A stretch of 64,000 bases of DNA from Capitulum mitella. Taxonomy: Eukaryota; Arthropoda; Thecostraca; Pollicipedomorpha; Pollicipedidae. Positions 1 through 11,873 of this stretch are shown piece after piece. The stretch covers positions 33,844,368-33,908,367 of the forward strand of contig CP099841.1 in NCBI GenBank assembly GCA_030062745.1, read 5' to 3'. Made by a program: the position numbers and the translations under genes. The notes beneath the pieces are model-generated. The model did no database searches and was not told the origin of the DNA. It saw only the letters and a list, made by a program, of their open reading frames with translations. Every line of letters starts with the position of its first letter. The first letter of the stretch is position 1.

Positions 1-2222
1 CGTTGACAAATCAGGCGGCTAGATATCATACCGGAAGGTTATATTTTCCGTTTGTCACGTCAATCAGAAGGCAGCCTCTGCCGCAGCCCTATTCTGGTTA
101 TGACATGCCTGATGCTCTGTTGAAACGCAGGCTAATGAAACGAATTGGGCTGGAGGGCTGTGAGAGAAATGACAATCATGTGGAATATTTCACATTGTTA
201 CCAAATTGCCTTAGTTCTGAAAACACTGGGGAGCCTCTCAAGAGCCGTTGCCCCATATCCGATATTTAACATAACGTCTGATCATTCAACTGCGTTCTTA
301 TCTGCTGTTTTTTTCAAATTAATGGCCGTTTTCAGCAAGTCTGGGTCACCTTGAGACCCGCAGACTGAGATATCGGAAACACAAGTCCTCTTGCAGGTTC
401 TCGAGTGGCAACCAAGCTCTGTAGCTTCCGGTAACAATATTGTCTATCGAGACGAGAAGCATTCATTAACTGCCTGGGGGCTCCAAGCTGGATTTGTTTA
501 TCCGTGCTGCTAAATGACAGAGGAAATCCTCTCATCTCATCACCAAGCATTCTTTGTTGGATTTATGAAACGATTTCAGGATCGATCCTAGACTCAACGC
601 CAAAATACGGCATTAGAGGTGCTTACAAGACACATTCGCCAGGAACTTTTCCAGAACCATTACCCCCGCATTCATCGTTTTACGACGGCGGCGTCCAGTG
701 CTTATCAATACGACACGCTGCCGGGCACTGAGCGAGAGGCGGGCTAACTGCCCGTGACGAAGGCCGATCCGCCATGTTAGCTTTTACGATGGCAGATGAT
801 CTGATCTTGAGATTGATCGAGCCGCGTACGGAAGACTGATGCCATCATGCTCGACGGGACGAATGGCGTCGCCGGACGACGCCGTTGACAGATATGGCGC
901 GATGGCCAGAAGTTTGGCGAAGTTCCTGGCCTCGCCGCGTCGCACGTCGGAACAGAAACAATCGGCGACAGGCGGGCTGGCTCGCGAAACCGGGCCAGTT
1001 GACGCCGTTCCGTTTTGTCGCATGTCCTTGAAAATCAGGACAAAAAAGGAATTTGCTGCAGAATTTCACGTAGTATGAACATTTGAGGAAACACGTGAAA
1101 AGGAAGAAAATAGCGTAGGAGGAAAGTGCAGAGGAATTGCTTACATGGGGATTTCGGCACCTAATGATGGCTGGGCTTTTAATGATTTAACATTTCAGTA
1201 TGTTAGTTTATAAAGGAGTATTGTGCAATGATTGCTTCGCCCCAGTCAGATGATAAGCTGGGGCTCTTGATCAATGTAATACCTCTTGGACAAGTGTGCA
1301 GAAAATTAGCAAACACTTTCCCTGTAGAAATGGACGTGACATGCGGTTCCTGAGCTGGAAAAACTGTTTTGATTTTTCCACGGTTCTTTTAGATTTTTCC
1401 GCACTCTGCGAGTTCTGTACTCGTGTCGCAGAGGTGCAAGTTGTCACTGTTCATCATATCTTGCATTGCTCCTTGACCTAACGTTTTAACCCACCATCTT
1501 CGTCGAAGGGTTTAGTTCAATCTACATTCAACGAAAACCTGGTCTCGTCACACTGTAATTATGGTTAACTTTACCATTCGTTAAATATAGGGGCGATTGT
1601 TGCTATTTTCATTTTTAACGGTACACACAAACAACGTGATGCCATTTGTTTGGCGCAGATCAGTAGCATCATTGTGACACACCAATATATGAAAACAGAA
1701 GACAATCATAAACACAATGGATGCTGAAAGCCACGATGCAAATCTTTTCGGTACAACAAACGTTTCAGACAATCCACAGATTTGTAATTTTGACAACCTT
1801 TCCAGCATTCTTATTGTTAACGACACGTTACATAAGTAAGGCGGTGATAGGGTAGCAACATGACTATTGGACATGTCACGGTTACTTTTACAGTAAATGT
1901 AAAAGTAACTTTGATCGCTAGTTCAGCTGGTAGAGCCCTGGTCATCCCGTCTTGGCACGACGAGGTCGAGTCGCCTGGCGTTCGGTGTTTGGCCCCTGAG
2001 TCTGTCGAACCACTGGCCAATATAGGGTCATCCCGACTCAATGGTCGTGTCGCATTATTAGCGGCATGTTAAATTTTCGCCACAAAATCAGCCGACGCCC
2101 GGCATTGCGCAACCCCCACACGGTGTAGGCGTCGGAGTCCATGCAGCAAGCTCTGCTTAGCATGGGTGCCGATCCCTAACATCGGCCTATCAAACTTGTC
2201 GGACCAAATAAAAACATATATA

Positions 2223-2259
<37 letters not shown>

Positions 2260-2602
2260 TCAGCACTTTGAAGACTACTGAAAGATGACGATGTAATTCC
2301 AGCCACTTACATGCCCATCTACCTCGAAGACGCAAAGGAGATGCGCTAAGATAATGTACTCTCATGCGCCGCAAATAAATTTCCAGTTGCCTGTGAGACG
2401 GTTGCGTTGCAAATAAAATAGAGCGGGATTATTAAAAATGCATCACTGAGCATCCCGCTGCGTCACGCTTCCGTACTTGCAGAGACATCGAAATATTTCC
2501 TGAAATGGCTTCCAAGAAATGGTTTGCTGGACTGCATATATCTGATGTGTCTTATGCAACAGCAATGGAATTGCAGACTTGATCCTAGTGACTCTCTTTC
2601 AG
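1..2602. other. Upstream of the first recognised RGS exon
   Basis: Presumed RGS intron sequence. I looked for the DEP-domain exons (GSDIVQWL and AAHGYFFPI-type motifs) and found none on the plus strand. Only the (TA)n tract at 2226-2254 stands out. Confidence 0.6.
2226..2254. repeat. (TA)n microsatellite
   Basis: About 14 TA repeats. Confidence 0.97.
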
Positions 2603-2719
2603 ACACCGTATTATTGGCCGTCGCAAAACCATATACCGGACTCTACGGACTATGCTATCTACATTCACAAGAAAGTCGTCAAAACCAAGCAAAAGCATGT
2701 TCTGGAGGATTACGAACTG
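2603..2719 (+). CDS. RGS9-like: RGS exon: post-DEP TPYYWPS module
   Basis: The acceptor is ctctctttcag and the donor is ctg|gtaaat; the exon is 39 codons, phase 0 at both ends. It encodes TPYYWPSQNHIPDSTDYAIY and ends EDYEL, matching the R7 consensus TPYFWPS..EPENTDYAVYL. No start codon belongs here: family members have about 100 residues of DEP domain before this point, so the exon is internal. Confidence 0.93.
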
Positions 2720-5700
2720 GTAAATGGATTTCACTCTCAATTCGCCGACCGGGGTCACATTTTGTTGTTGCCTTTTGACTACCAATGCTATTACAGCGAT
2801 GGTAAGATTACAGCCACCAAAAAATATTGCACCCCGCGGATTACAGTAAATTACTATAATTTGTTTCAATGGACACAATCGATGTGTTTCACGGCCCTAG
2901 GACACAGCATGTGCAAGTATTCGAATTTCCAGCTGATGGTCTACGTTTTTCTGAAGACTTCATGTTTGCGTCTCTTACACATCAGATTGATGGTATTCAT
3001 GCAAGTGTCATCGGACCGTGTACTGAGATTCGTCTTCGGTTTCGGTTCGCAGTATGTATGTTTAATGAATTTCATTGGCGTTTCTCTCTTGCTTCAGGAG
3101 GCATATAACCAGCTTAAGAAGACCTTGGCATCCAAGTGGGACTTTGTCGTCATGCAGGCTGAGGAGCAGGTTTCAGATTTCTTGGAATATTCTGGCAATC
3201 TTTCAGCCTCATAGTGCATGCGTTTGCCAGTCAATGTGTCTTGTACGGTGACGTAACCTCCTCAGTCCTTGAAGTGTAACAGATTGCAGCTTTGCAGTTC
3301 ATTATGGCAGACCCATTGTTTGTCAAATATTCCATTATATTTAAGACCATTATGCAACGCTGAAATCACTGAGGTCCTGGAATGTGCGCTTGTAAGTGTG
3401 GCAACGTTCCATGAGAGTAATGGTACTAGTGGATAAGGTTGCTGCTACGGCGCAATGTCAGTGAAAACCAGGAGGTTTTAATGCGTTTTCTCATCCACCC
3501 GAGGCACAATTTAATTTCGCGAACAAAAAGCAGGATAATCCTCTTGGCGACGCCCATGTTGGCGTATCAACACACGTTCCTTTGCGGCTGAGGTTTGATG
3601 CTGTGTGACGCTTGGAGGACGGCTGTCGAGAAAGCCCAGAATCCGAGATACTAAACCTATGCAATGAAGCTTCCGACCAGTGGAGATTTCATCCATTTAT
3701 GAAGCGTGCCACCCTCCTGCTGGATTTTAGCGCACTTCCAATGGCTTCAAAACTGCGTTCGGTCACGTCAGGGCCCTCCAGATGATCTCGGAAGCCGATA
3801 AAGATGCGGAAAAATAACGTGTGGCGTCATTCTGCTACAAATCGTGACAAGACTAACGATCTGAGCCGACGCCTAAGACCGGCAGTCAGACACCGGGCTG
3901 GGCATTGAGCGGCAGGCTGGGAAACGGTGATCCGGGTCCGTTTGGCACAATGTTACAAACACTTGAAGGGAACTAAAAAGGCAAAAAGGCCCTGTCTTAT
4001 GAATCATCGCGCGCTCTGAATGCTCTGTTTATTGCGCGCCCCTTACGCTGCGAGGGAAGTCGCCAGGTACGGGCACTCTCCTGCACGCGTATATCGGTTT
4101 ACCGGTTCCTTCGAGCTGGAACTGTGCCCTTTCTCTCCTCTATTCGGCCACGGTGGACTGTGGTCTATCATGAGCGCATTCGGTACTCTCGAGTTCTGCG
4201 AATTAATGCCAGAGTCCTTAAAGTATTTCACAAGCCGCAAAAGCAGCCTGGAGCATAGCTTTTCGACGGTCGTAACCTGACCAGAAATTCCGCCACGTCT
4301 GTCGGTCGATGCCCGTTCAGTCCGCCCTCTTGCAGAGCCAGACCTACAGAGCCCTCTTGCTCCCCTGACCTCCTGTCCCTCCCGGCAGCTGAAGATGGCC
4401 AAGGACCGCAAGAAGGGAGACAAGATCGTCTCGGAGAGCCAGGAGCGGGCCTACTGGCGGGTGTACCGTCCGCCGCCGGGCTTCACCAACACGCTGGAGG
4501 TGGCGCCGGTGCCGGACCGGAGCCGGCCGCACCCGAGCCGCCACCGCTCGCCGGCCGAGCTCAGCGCGGAGGCAGGTCACCCGGGCCGCGCCGCCGCGGA
4601 CAGGGGCGGCAGCAGGAGGGGTCGCAGGCACGGGTAGGCAGGGAGGTGGACATGGGTCGCAGGGGCGGAAAGGACAGGGAGGCAGAGAGGAATTCCACAG
4701 GCGGACGAGGCCAGGGGTGGAGATGGGTCGCAAGGCCGGACAGGGTCAGGGAGGCGGAGACGGGTCGCAGGGATGAGCAGGGGCAGGGTGATGGAGATGG
4801 GTCGGTCGCAGGAACGGGAAGACTCGGGAAGATGGAGATGGGTCCCAGGGACGGCAGCAGGGATGGGCAGGATCAAGGAGACGAAGATGTGTCCCAGAGA
4901 CGGACAAGGTCCGGAGGTAGACAGAGAGAAGATGATGTGCCAGGACTGTTATTTAGGAGGTGCCGGTTTGAAAAGAAAACTAGAGAGTGATGGGCAAAAG
5001 GAAGGAGCCAAGGAAGCAAGGAGTGAGCTAGGGTGACAACGGGGAGAAAGGGGGAAGTAGGGCGGAGGAAAATAGAAAGAGACGGAAAGGAAAAAACAGA
5101 TAACGAGAAAGAAGAACAAGAGAGATAGGAAGAGAACCGAGAGGAATTACCTTTTTCAAGCTGTGAAGAGTTTTACGCAATGTTTTGCCACGCTAATGAC
5201 ATGGCGCTGAAACATTCCCTTGCCGGATCAATTCTTATTTTCTAATTATTAAGTTTGTAATCATATATATGATGAAAAGTTTCATAATTATAAATAATAA
5301 TAAAAATAATTTAGATAAGAAATCCATCTAACATGGCCGGTGTAATTCCACCGGCGCTGATCCTGGCGACGCGAACGATCAGCTTTGCGTGCCGCGAGCC
5401 TCTCGGTCTCTACCGGACCCGCCTAGTCGGCGAGCCTGATGCATTTTCAACGGCGTGGCTCCCAACAGAGCGGCGTGTGCCCAGGAACGTCGAGCCGCGC
5501 GGACCGCCGGGCCTCCTGACAGCGATTCGTCGAAGGCCGGATCCGAAATCTATGCTTCGATTCTAGAATCAACAGGAGACGTCTCGAAAGAATTACGGCC
5601 TTTTATTCTGATTAATGCAGTCGTCTGTAGGTTTTTAAATTGCTCGCTGCGCCAATATCGATATTAACTGCCCGATGTCTCAGTCCGGAGCCCGGGCCGT

Positions 5701-8700
5701 CGAGACAATCGCGAACACTGCGGATCACGTTCCAGCTCGAGCTCCTGCGGAACTGCCTGGTGCGGTCGCGCAGCAAGATATCGCAGGTGGCAGAGAGTCT
5801 GATCGCCAGCTACGAGACGTACCTGGAGTTCGACCCGTTCCTGACGCCAGTGCTGCCCAGCAACCCCTGGCTGACGGACGACCCGACCTTCCTGGAGCTG
5901 AACGAGCCGCTGTGAGTGGCACGTGGCGCATTGATATCGCGCGGGACTGGAGTGACGCGGAATGTCTCGGGTCCGAATTATGCTGTGCGTGCGTCATGGT
6001 CTGGATGATGAATCGTGTCTCGGTCACATAACACTGATGCCCACGTGTGCATACAATATACTATTTTACGTATTTATCTGTGACAAGCGCGATTTTGCCT
6101 TAGCTCCAAACCTCGCCAGTATCATGGGTTAAAATGAGAGCCTTGCCACGGATGGAATGCTGCATTGCTTCGTTCAAAACAGCATTCCAACGTTCACATC
6201 AAGTGCTTGGTTGTGAGCATCGATTAACCGTTCGATTTTTCTAAAACCTCCATGTGCCTGCAAAACAACAATGTAGGGCTTTGTCCTGTATCCGTCTGAT
6301 TGGATTCCGTCCGCGATATTGCGTTGGCGCCATTGCGCGCCAATTCGGCCTCGGCTTCATTACGGATGGACGCCATGTTCTCACGCGACGGCGGTGGTGA
6401 CGCGATCAGGGGCCCGCCCATCCCCCTGCAGCCGGAAAGATCAGCAGCAGAAAACGCAGACGCTGGTTCTTGTAAGGCCGAGCCGCCTCTGTGTGACTTT
6501 CCAAAAACCAGAGTGGCTTTCATCGCCATGAGCGCTGAAACCAGGGGGCGGGGGGCAGCTGCCACCTCAGTTTTGGGCAGCATTTAACCACATGGCGACG
6601 CTCGGAGGTAAAAATCACGGGTGACCCACCGTCTCCACAGAGGTTCCGCCGCTGCTGTTAATCGCCAGCAGATAGTTCGGCGGAGGTCAGCAGCCAGGAG
6701 ACGCAGGCCCTGGATTTGGTAAAGCTATGCCGCTAGTGACACCACTGTGGCTTTCCGAGGGTGGGGCGGTACCGACCACGCGCTGACCCGTGACTCCCTC
6801 TCAACGGGACAGAGTCGACTGTCCGACCGAGCAGAGGGTACGGCGCTGGGCCATCAGCATGGACGAGACGGTGTCCGACCCCACCGGCCTTCAGGAGATC
6901 ACCAACTGCATGAAGAAGGAGTTCAGCCACGAGAACATCCGGTTCTGGACGGCCGTGCATCAGCTGAAGAAGGCGCCGCTCAGCGATGTCGAGGACAAGG
7001 TCAACTCCATCTACTCGTGAGCTCTTATTCATCTTAACCTCCGGGAATGGGATAACGAGCACAAACAGAATGCGCATGACTTGTTCACCTGAGTGAGGTT
7101 ACCGGCTGTCCGTCAAAATCGTGGTGACTATGCATATTTGGTTTCTTGGTGAAGAACATCACCCATGCACACCTAGCAAAGGACTGCGTGGATTTCGTTT
7201 ATGCATTTCGGGAGAACGACCACGTATCAGCTTTCCCCAATCCGAAGAAAACGCGTTTTTAACACGGCACACCGCTCGCATCATCCCGGTTTTTGGGAAC
7301 CGTTCACACCTGCCATTAGACATAGAATAGAATAACATAGAAGCCAGCTCTGCAGGCCGGCGGGCCGCGGTGCACGCGCACTCCGTGCTCCGGCCCGGAT
7401 ACCGTTCCGGCAAATCAAACCCTCTCGGCTCCGCCTCATCGGCCGGCGGCTGCCAATGGCTTCAGGCCGGGCCGTCGGTAATTAATGCGCGCGGTCGATG
7501 TCGTCGACCGAAGACCGCGCCGTCGTCCGGCCGTCGGGCGACACCTGTTCGAGGCGTCGACCGCACGGCCGGCTGAGCCTCCCGCCGGGCTGGCCGCTGA
7601 ACGGATTTGTTCAATCGGCCGCGCGAGCGGCGAGCTTTCGGAGGGCGCGTCTGATGACGTCCTCCGGTCAGGACGAGCCAGCTGGCCGATCACGCGATGG
7701 CGTGCTGCCTTCGTGCTGTCAGTCGGCGCAGGAGATGCAGGTCTGGTGGACGAAGTGTCGGTCATCAACAACTCTCATTGGTGTCAGTCTTCCTATAACG
7801 CGCACAATCGTCCGAAGCGCTTTCGAAAGGTTCACTGTTCCACCGACAACTCCCTCTCGCTCGCCTGAGTTAGCTTGGCTATTTTGACTCTGGCGTGAAC
7901 GGCTTTGCACTGAGAAATCCAACAGAGCCATTTTTAAGGCACAGATAATTTTGCTGGAGTACCGTAATGAAGTAGAAAGATGATTCAGTTGACTCCAGGG
8001 CTTTTGAGTCATGGTTATGAAAAAGCCTTTTTGACGTCGGGAAAGGTCGAGTTTTACGTCCAAAATACTTGTAATAACAATAGGTTCACACTATTTCATA
8101 TATTTTTCATCTAAGCTCCAGTCTCTTCTAGCATAAAGAAAACTGATCTTTCCGTCATAACCCTGCTACGGTTTGTTTGGATTGAAAAAGTCGTGAGCAT
8201 GATGTATTGTAGGCAAAACCAAAAGATGGAAACGATGTCGTATTTCCGTGATACCATTCACTTGACTAAATTATTTTCTGCTTGAATAGAACTATCCTAC
8301 ATAGCATTCCACTCCTCTTATATACGCAGGCTTTTTAGCCCAGTTCTCGAATCGTAGTCCCGCGTATCTTGATATTCCAATCCAAACACAACTTATTTCA
8401 AAAGTTCTATCAAATGCGGCATCCACTACTGAGACGTTTTTTACACGCTGCCATTGTTCTGGTGCGAGAAGGGTACATGAAAAATCGTAGCATAGACCCC
8501 ATCCTTTAGGAGGCCCCGCAGCGTCGCAATGATAGGAAAACCAAATATTTGCGATGTAGCGTAGGGACATATGGTGGAGCGAGCATCCCTAACGACCTCA
8601 GTCACACGGAACCATGCAGTGAGCATGAGCAGCTGCAGTTCATTCATCAAGGCCCTACATTTACTTTTTAGTGCAGCAGTGGTCTGTTCACAGCATTATG

Positions 8701-11700
8701 AATCGAAGTGTTCTTGAATGTATTTTCTAACACATGGGATAACAAAACAATGGACTCTCCATGTACAATGAGCCGCTGTTCTTTGCTTCCCCAGCGAATT
8801 CCTCCGTCCCGGCGCACCGTGCGAGATTAACATTGACGGCAAGACCATGGAGAGGACACAGATGCTGATGAAGAATCCCAGCCGTTTCACATTCGACTCT
8901 GCCGCCGACCATATATACGAGCTTCTCCTCAAGAAGGACTGCTATCCCAGGTTCCTGCGCTCCGAGCACTATAAGAACCTGCTGATTAACGCCACCAACC
9001 CCACCTCGAAGAAAAGGTCAGTGGCTGCAGGCCCATGGTCGTGCTGGCCCAATCGCTTTGGTTACCTGTTTCTTCATGCAGTGATAAGCTGTTGCTTGTT
9101 GATCGAGTGCATCATCCATGACTACGCCACAACCATGCATGCCTCGCACCACGTCACCTCCAAAAACCATAGCAAAGTCACCTCACTCCTGCTTTTGGTC
9201 ATAACAAAAGTAGCATTGCAACAGTGTTAGGCAAAGATTTTTGTCAATATGGCATTCTACAAAAATCAGATGCAGCCCAGGGGACCAAACAGACAGCAGT
9301 TACTTTCGCAAATGCTAAGATATGCACAGCGCCGTCCGCATGCGTTAATGCTGTTAGTGCTGTTTTTACATTTGTATGTTTCTGGGGTCATAACGAAGGA
9401 AAAAGGAAACGAGCATATCGTTTCACCTGTGCGCACCCTGCGCCCTCCATGAGCCCCCCCCCCCCTTTAAACCCTCCAGATATCGCCACGCTGACTAGTA
9501 CTCACTCTTTCACGGTACACTGTACTCTGCCACTGCCACGCAGCGGCTCTTCTCATACAGAGCCGCGGCCGCCTGGGAACGGGTTGTCGCGGCACGTGAC
9601 AGGGTCTGCCTCGTGGCAGCAGTTATTAGAGCGCCTCAGAGCTGGGCCCACCTAAGTTGGCGCTGTTCACTGTGGCGTCGGGGAGGGGGCGCAGTGAGGG
9701 TGTTGGGTGGGACTTTATATATTTTATAATGCGAGATGTGTTTTATGTGTTTACATTGTACTGACTGGGCCGTAAGAGCCACTGTGTGGAGGAACGCTTG
9801 CGAACGAATACAACGAATACAACGAACACCCTATCTGTACCAGCCGCTCCCCAAATGCCGCTACTGGAGTCGGCCCCTCTGACCGCCCGGCGGCTGCGGC
9901 GCGGCAGGTTCTTCACGTTCGGCGCCGCGGGCAAGAAGAAGGTGTCGTCCGTGACGCCGCCCAACCACGGCCAGCTGAGCTCGGGCGGCGTCCGGCACTG
10001 CGCCGACGACCCGGCCGCCGCCGGCCCCTCCAACCCGCGCCCCAACGGCGACAACGCCAGCAGGTACGGCGGACCGGCGGAACAGCCCGCAGCGCCGCCC
10101 GAGGCAGAGCTGCTCCGACCACGCGCGGCCGTTTTCTTCTTCGTTTGGTTGAGTAACGGCAGGAGTGATTGGCCTACGGTCGAATGCATGTGGTATGATT
10201 CGCCGTCTTGTGGTGAGTCTTGTCTTGGAGTGCATAACGTTCTTCTGCACTTAGCTGACCTCGAAAAATTTCAGATTCGATTTTCGCGAGTGATCAGATT
10301 TGATTGGCATTATCTGAAGGTTCTTCGCCGATAGTCCCATGCACTTTTCTGAGGGCTATTTTCGTCAGCTACGTGTCTGCAATGACGACGTAGGGGTGAT
10401 CTCCGACTCTCGTCTCATCTTGCCGTGGAGAATCTTCCGTTGCATGCTTCTGACCCACAACCTCGGACTCACAGTCTGTTTACGAGCTGATACCAGAGCT
10501 TGTCATCTTATTCGTCTTTCATTTTTTTGTGCCAGCAACATACGAAGGCGCTGAAAATTAGCCTGTTATCCATTGTGTTACGGCGATTTCCGCGACAGTG
10601 AACGTTGCGCTCAGTATCACGGTCGGTGCTCTGACAAACGTTTGTAGTGGCGTCAGCCTAACGATCGGTTGGGCATCTCGTGGTTTTTTATGTTATCAAT
10701 ATCGGTAGGTCAATTACCAATACACGACGGTTTGTTCAGCAGTTCCCATGTCAGCACTGCGACGCTTAAACGACCGCGACACGAGTGCTTTTCAGCTCAG
10801 ACACACGAAAAGCGATGGATTGTTTCCGGCTGGTAAATTATGAACATCAACCTCACTGAATACATTCAAAGAGGGTTTTTCGTAGGCAACACAGCGTGAC
10901 GACTGCGATGTGGAAAAAGGCGTGTATTCGTTGTTTGGGGTCCATGTTTAGACAACGTTCGACTGATCGGTACTGAGCTCCATTTCACGGTCATGAATTG
11001 TGATCGACCCAACGAACTAGATCGTAAGGGGGAAAATGTGACCGCTGGTGAATAAATGCCTCATGCTTCAGTGCCTTTATGGTTGACCAGCCCAAAAATA
11101 GCTTCCATGCATTTATTGATGCTCACATAAGGTCCAAACAGAGAAGAGAATAAAAGAGATACATATGTGCCTTGATGTCAAAAGATCACAAAACTGTTTT
11201 TTTCCTCATTTGTTATATCATTCGACCTAGCTGTCAGAACCAGTTTTCTACCCGATGTCAGCATATGCTTGTCTTGATGCAATTCATGTTGTGTAGCATT
11301 TAAACTGTTCGTCTCGTTTGAATACGATTCGGCGTGTGCCACTTCTTTCACTACTCGCCGCCTGCGGCTAGCCTGACTATACTGAACTAGCCAATGATAT
11401 TCCAGGGGAGAGGACGCCGGCATTTTCATAGGCGGGCCTTCGCGGGCTGTCTCAGCGCCCCCGCAGAAGTTCGGTCCCCGGTCTCCGCCGCCGGTCACCC
11501 CTCCGGCGGTCTCAGCCTCACCGGGCCCGGCCTCGGGCGGCGAACCGACGCCCCCGGCGCCGCTCACCAGCCCGCCGGCGCCGGCGTCGGCGGCGCTGCT
11601 GCCGCCGCTGCCGGCCGTCGAGAAGCCGCCGCCGTCTGACCAGGTTTGTGGCGCCGTCGGACGGCCTGCACGTAGCTCGAACTCACGCCAGAACTCGGAG

Positions 11701-11835
11701 GACGCCGAGGCACCGGCACCGGTAGCCCAGCCGGCACCGTCGTGCGTAGTTGTCTTGGCCGTCGCCGACGGGGGCGCAGGGAGAGCGCCTGCGCCGCCGC
11801 CGCCGCCGTCGCCGCCGCCGCCTCCTCCGCCACCG

Positions 11836-11873
<38 letters not shown>

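Noticed and set aside
4389-4575. RGS exon 3 ending at 4575
   Set aside because: The donor cag|gtcacc leaves phase 1, and no acceptor before the GGL exon restores the frame; the 4633 donor does.
9844-9907. Alternative start of RGS exon 7 at 9844 (better pyrimidine tract)
   Set aside because: It places the exon in the wrong phase and yields an Arg-rich implausible peptide; 9908 keeps phase and gives FFTFGAAGKKK.
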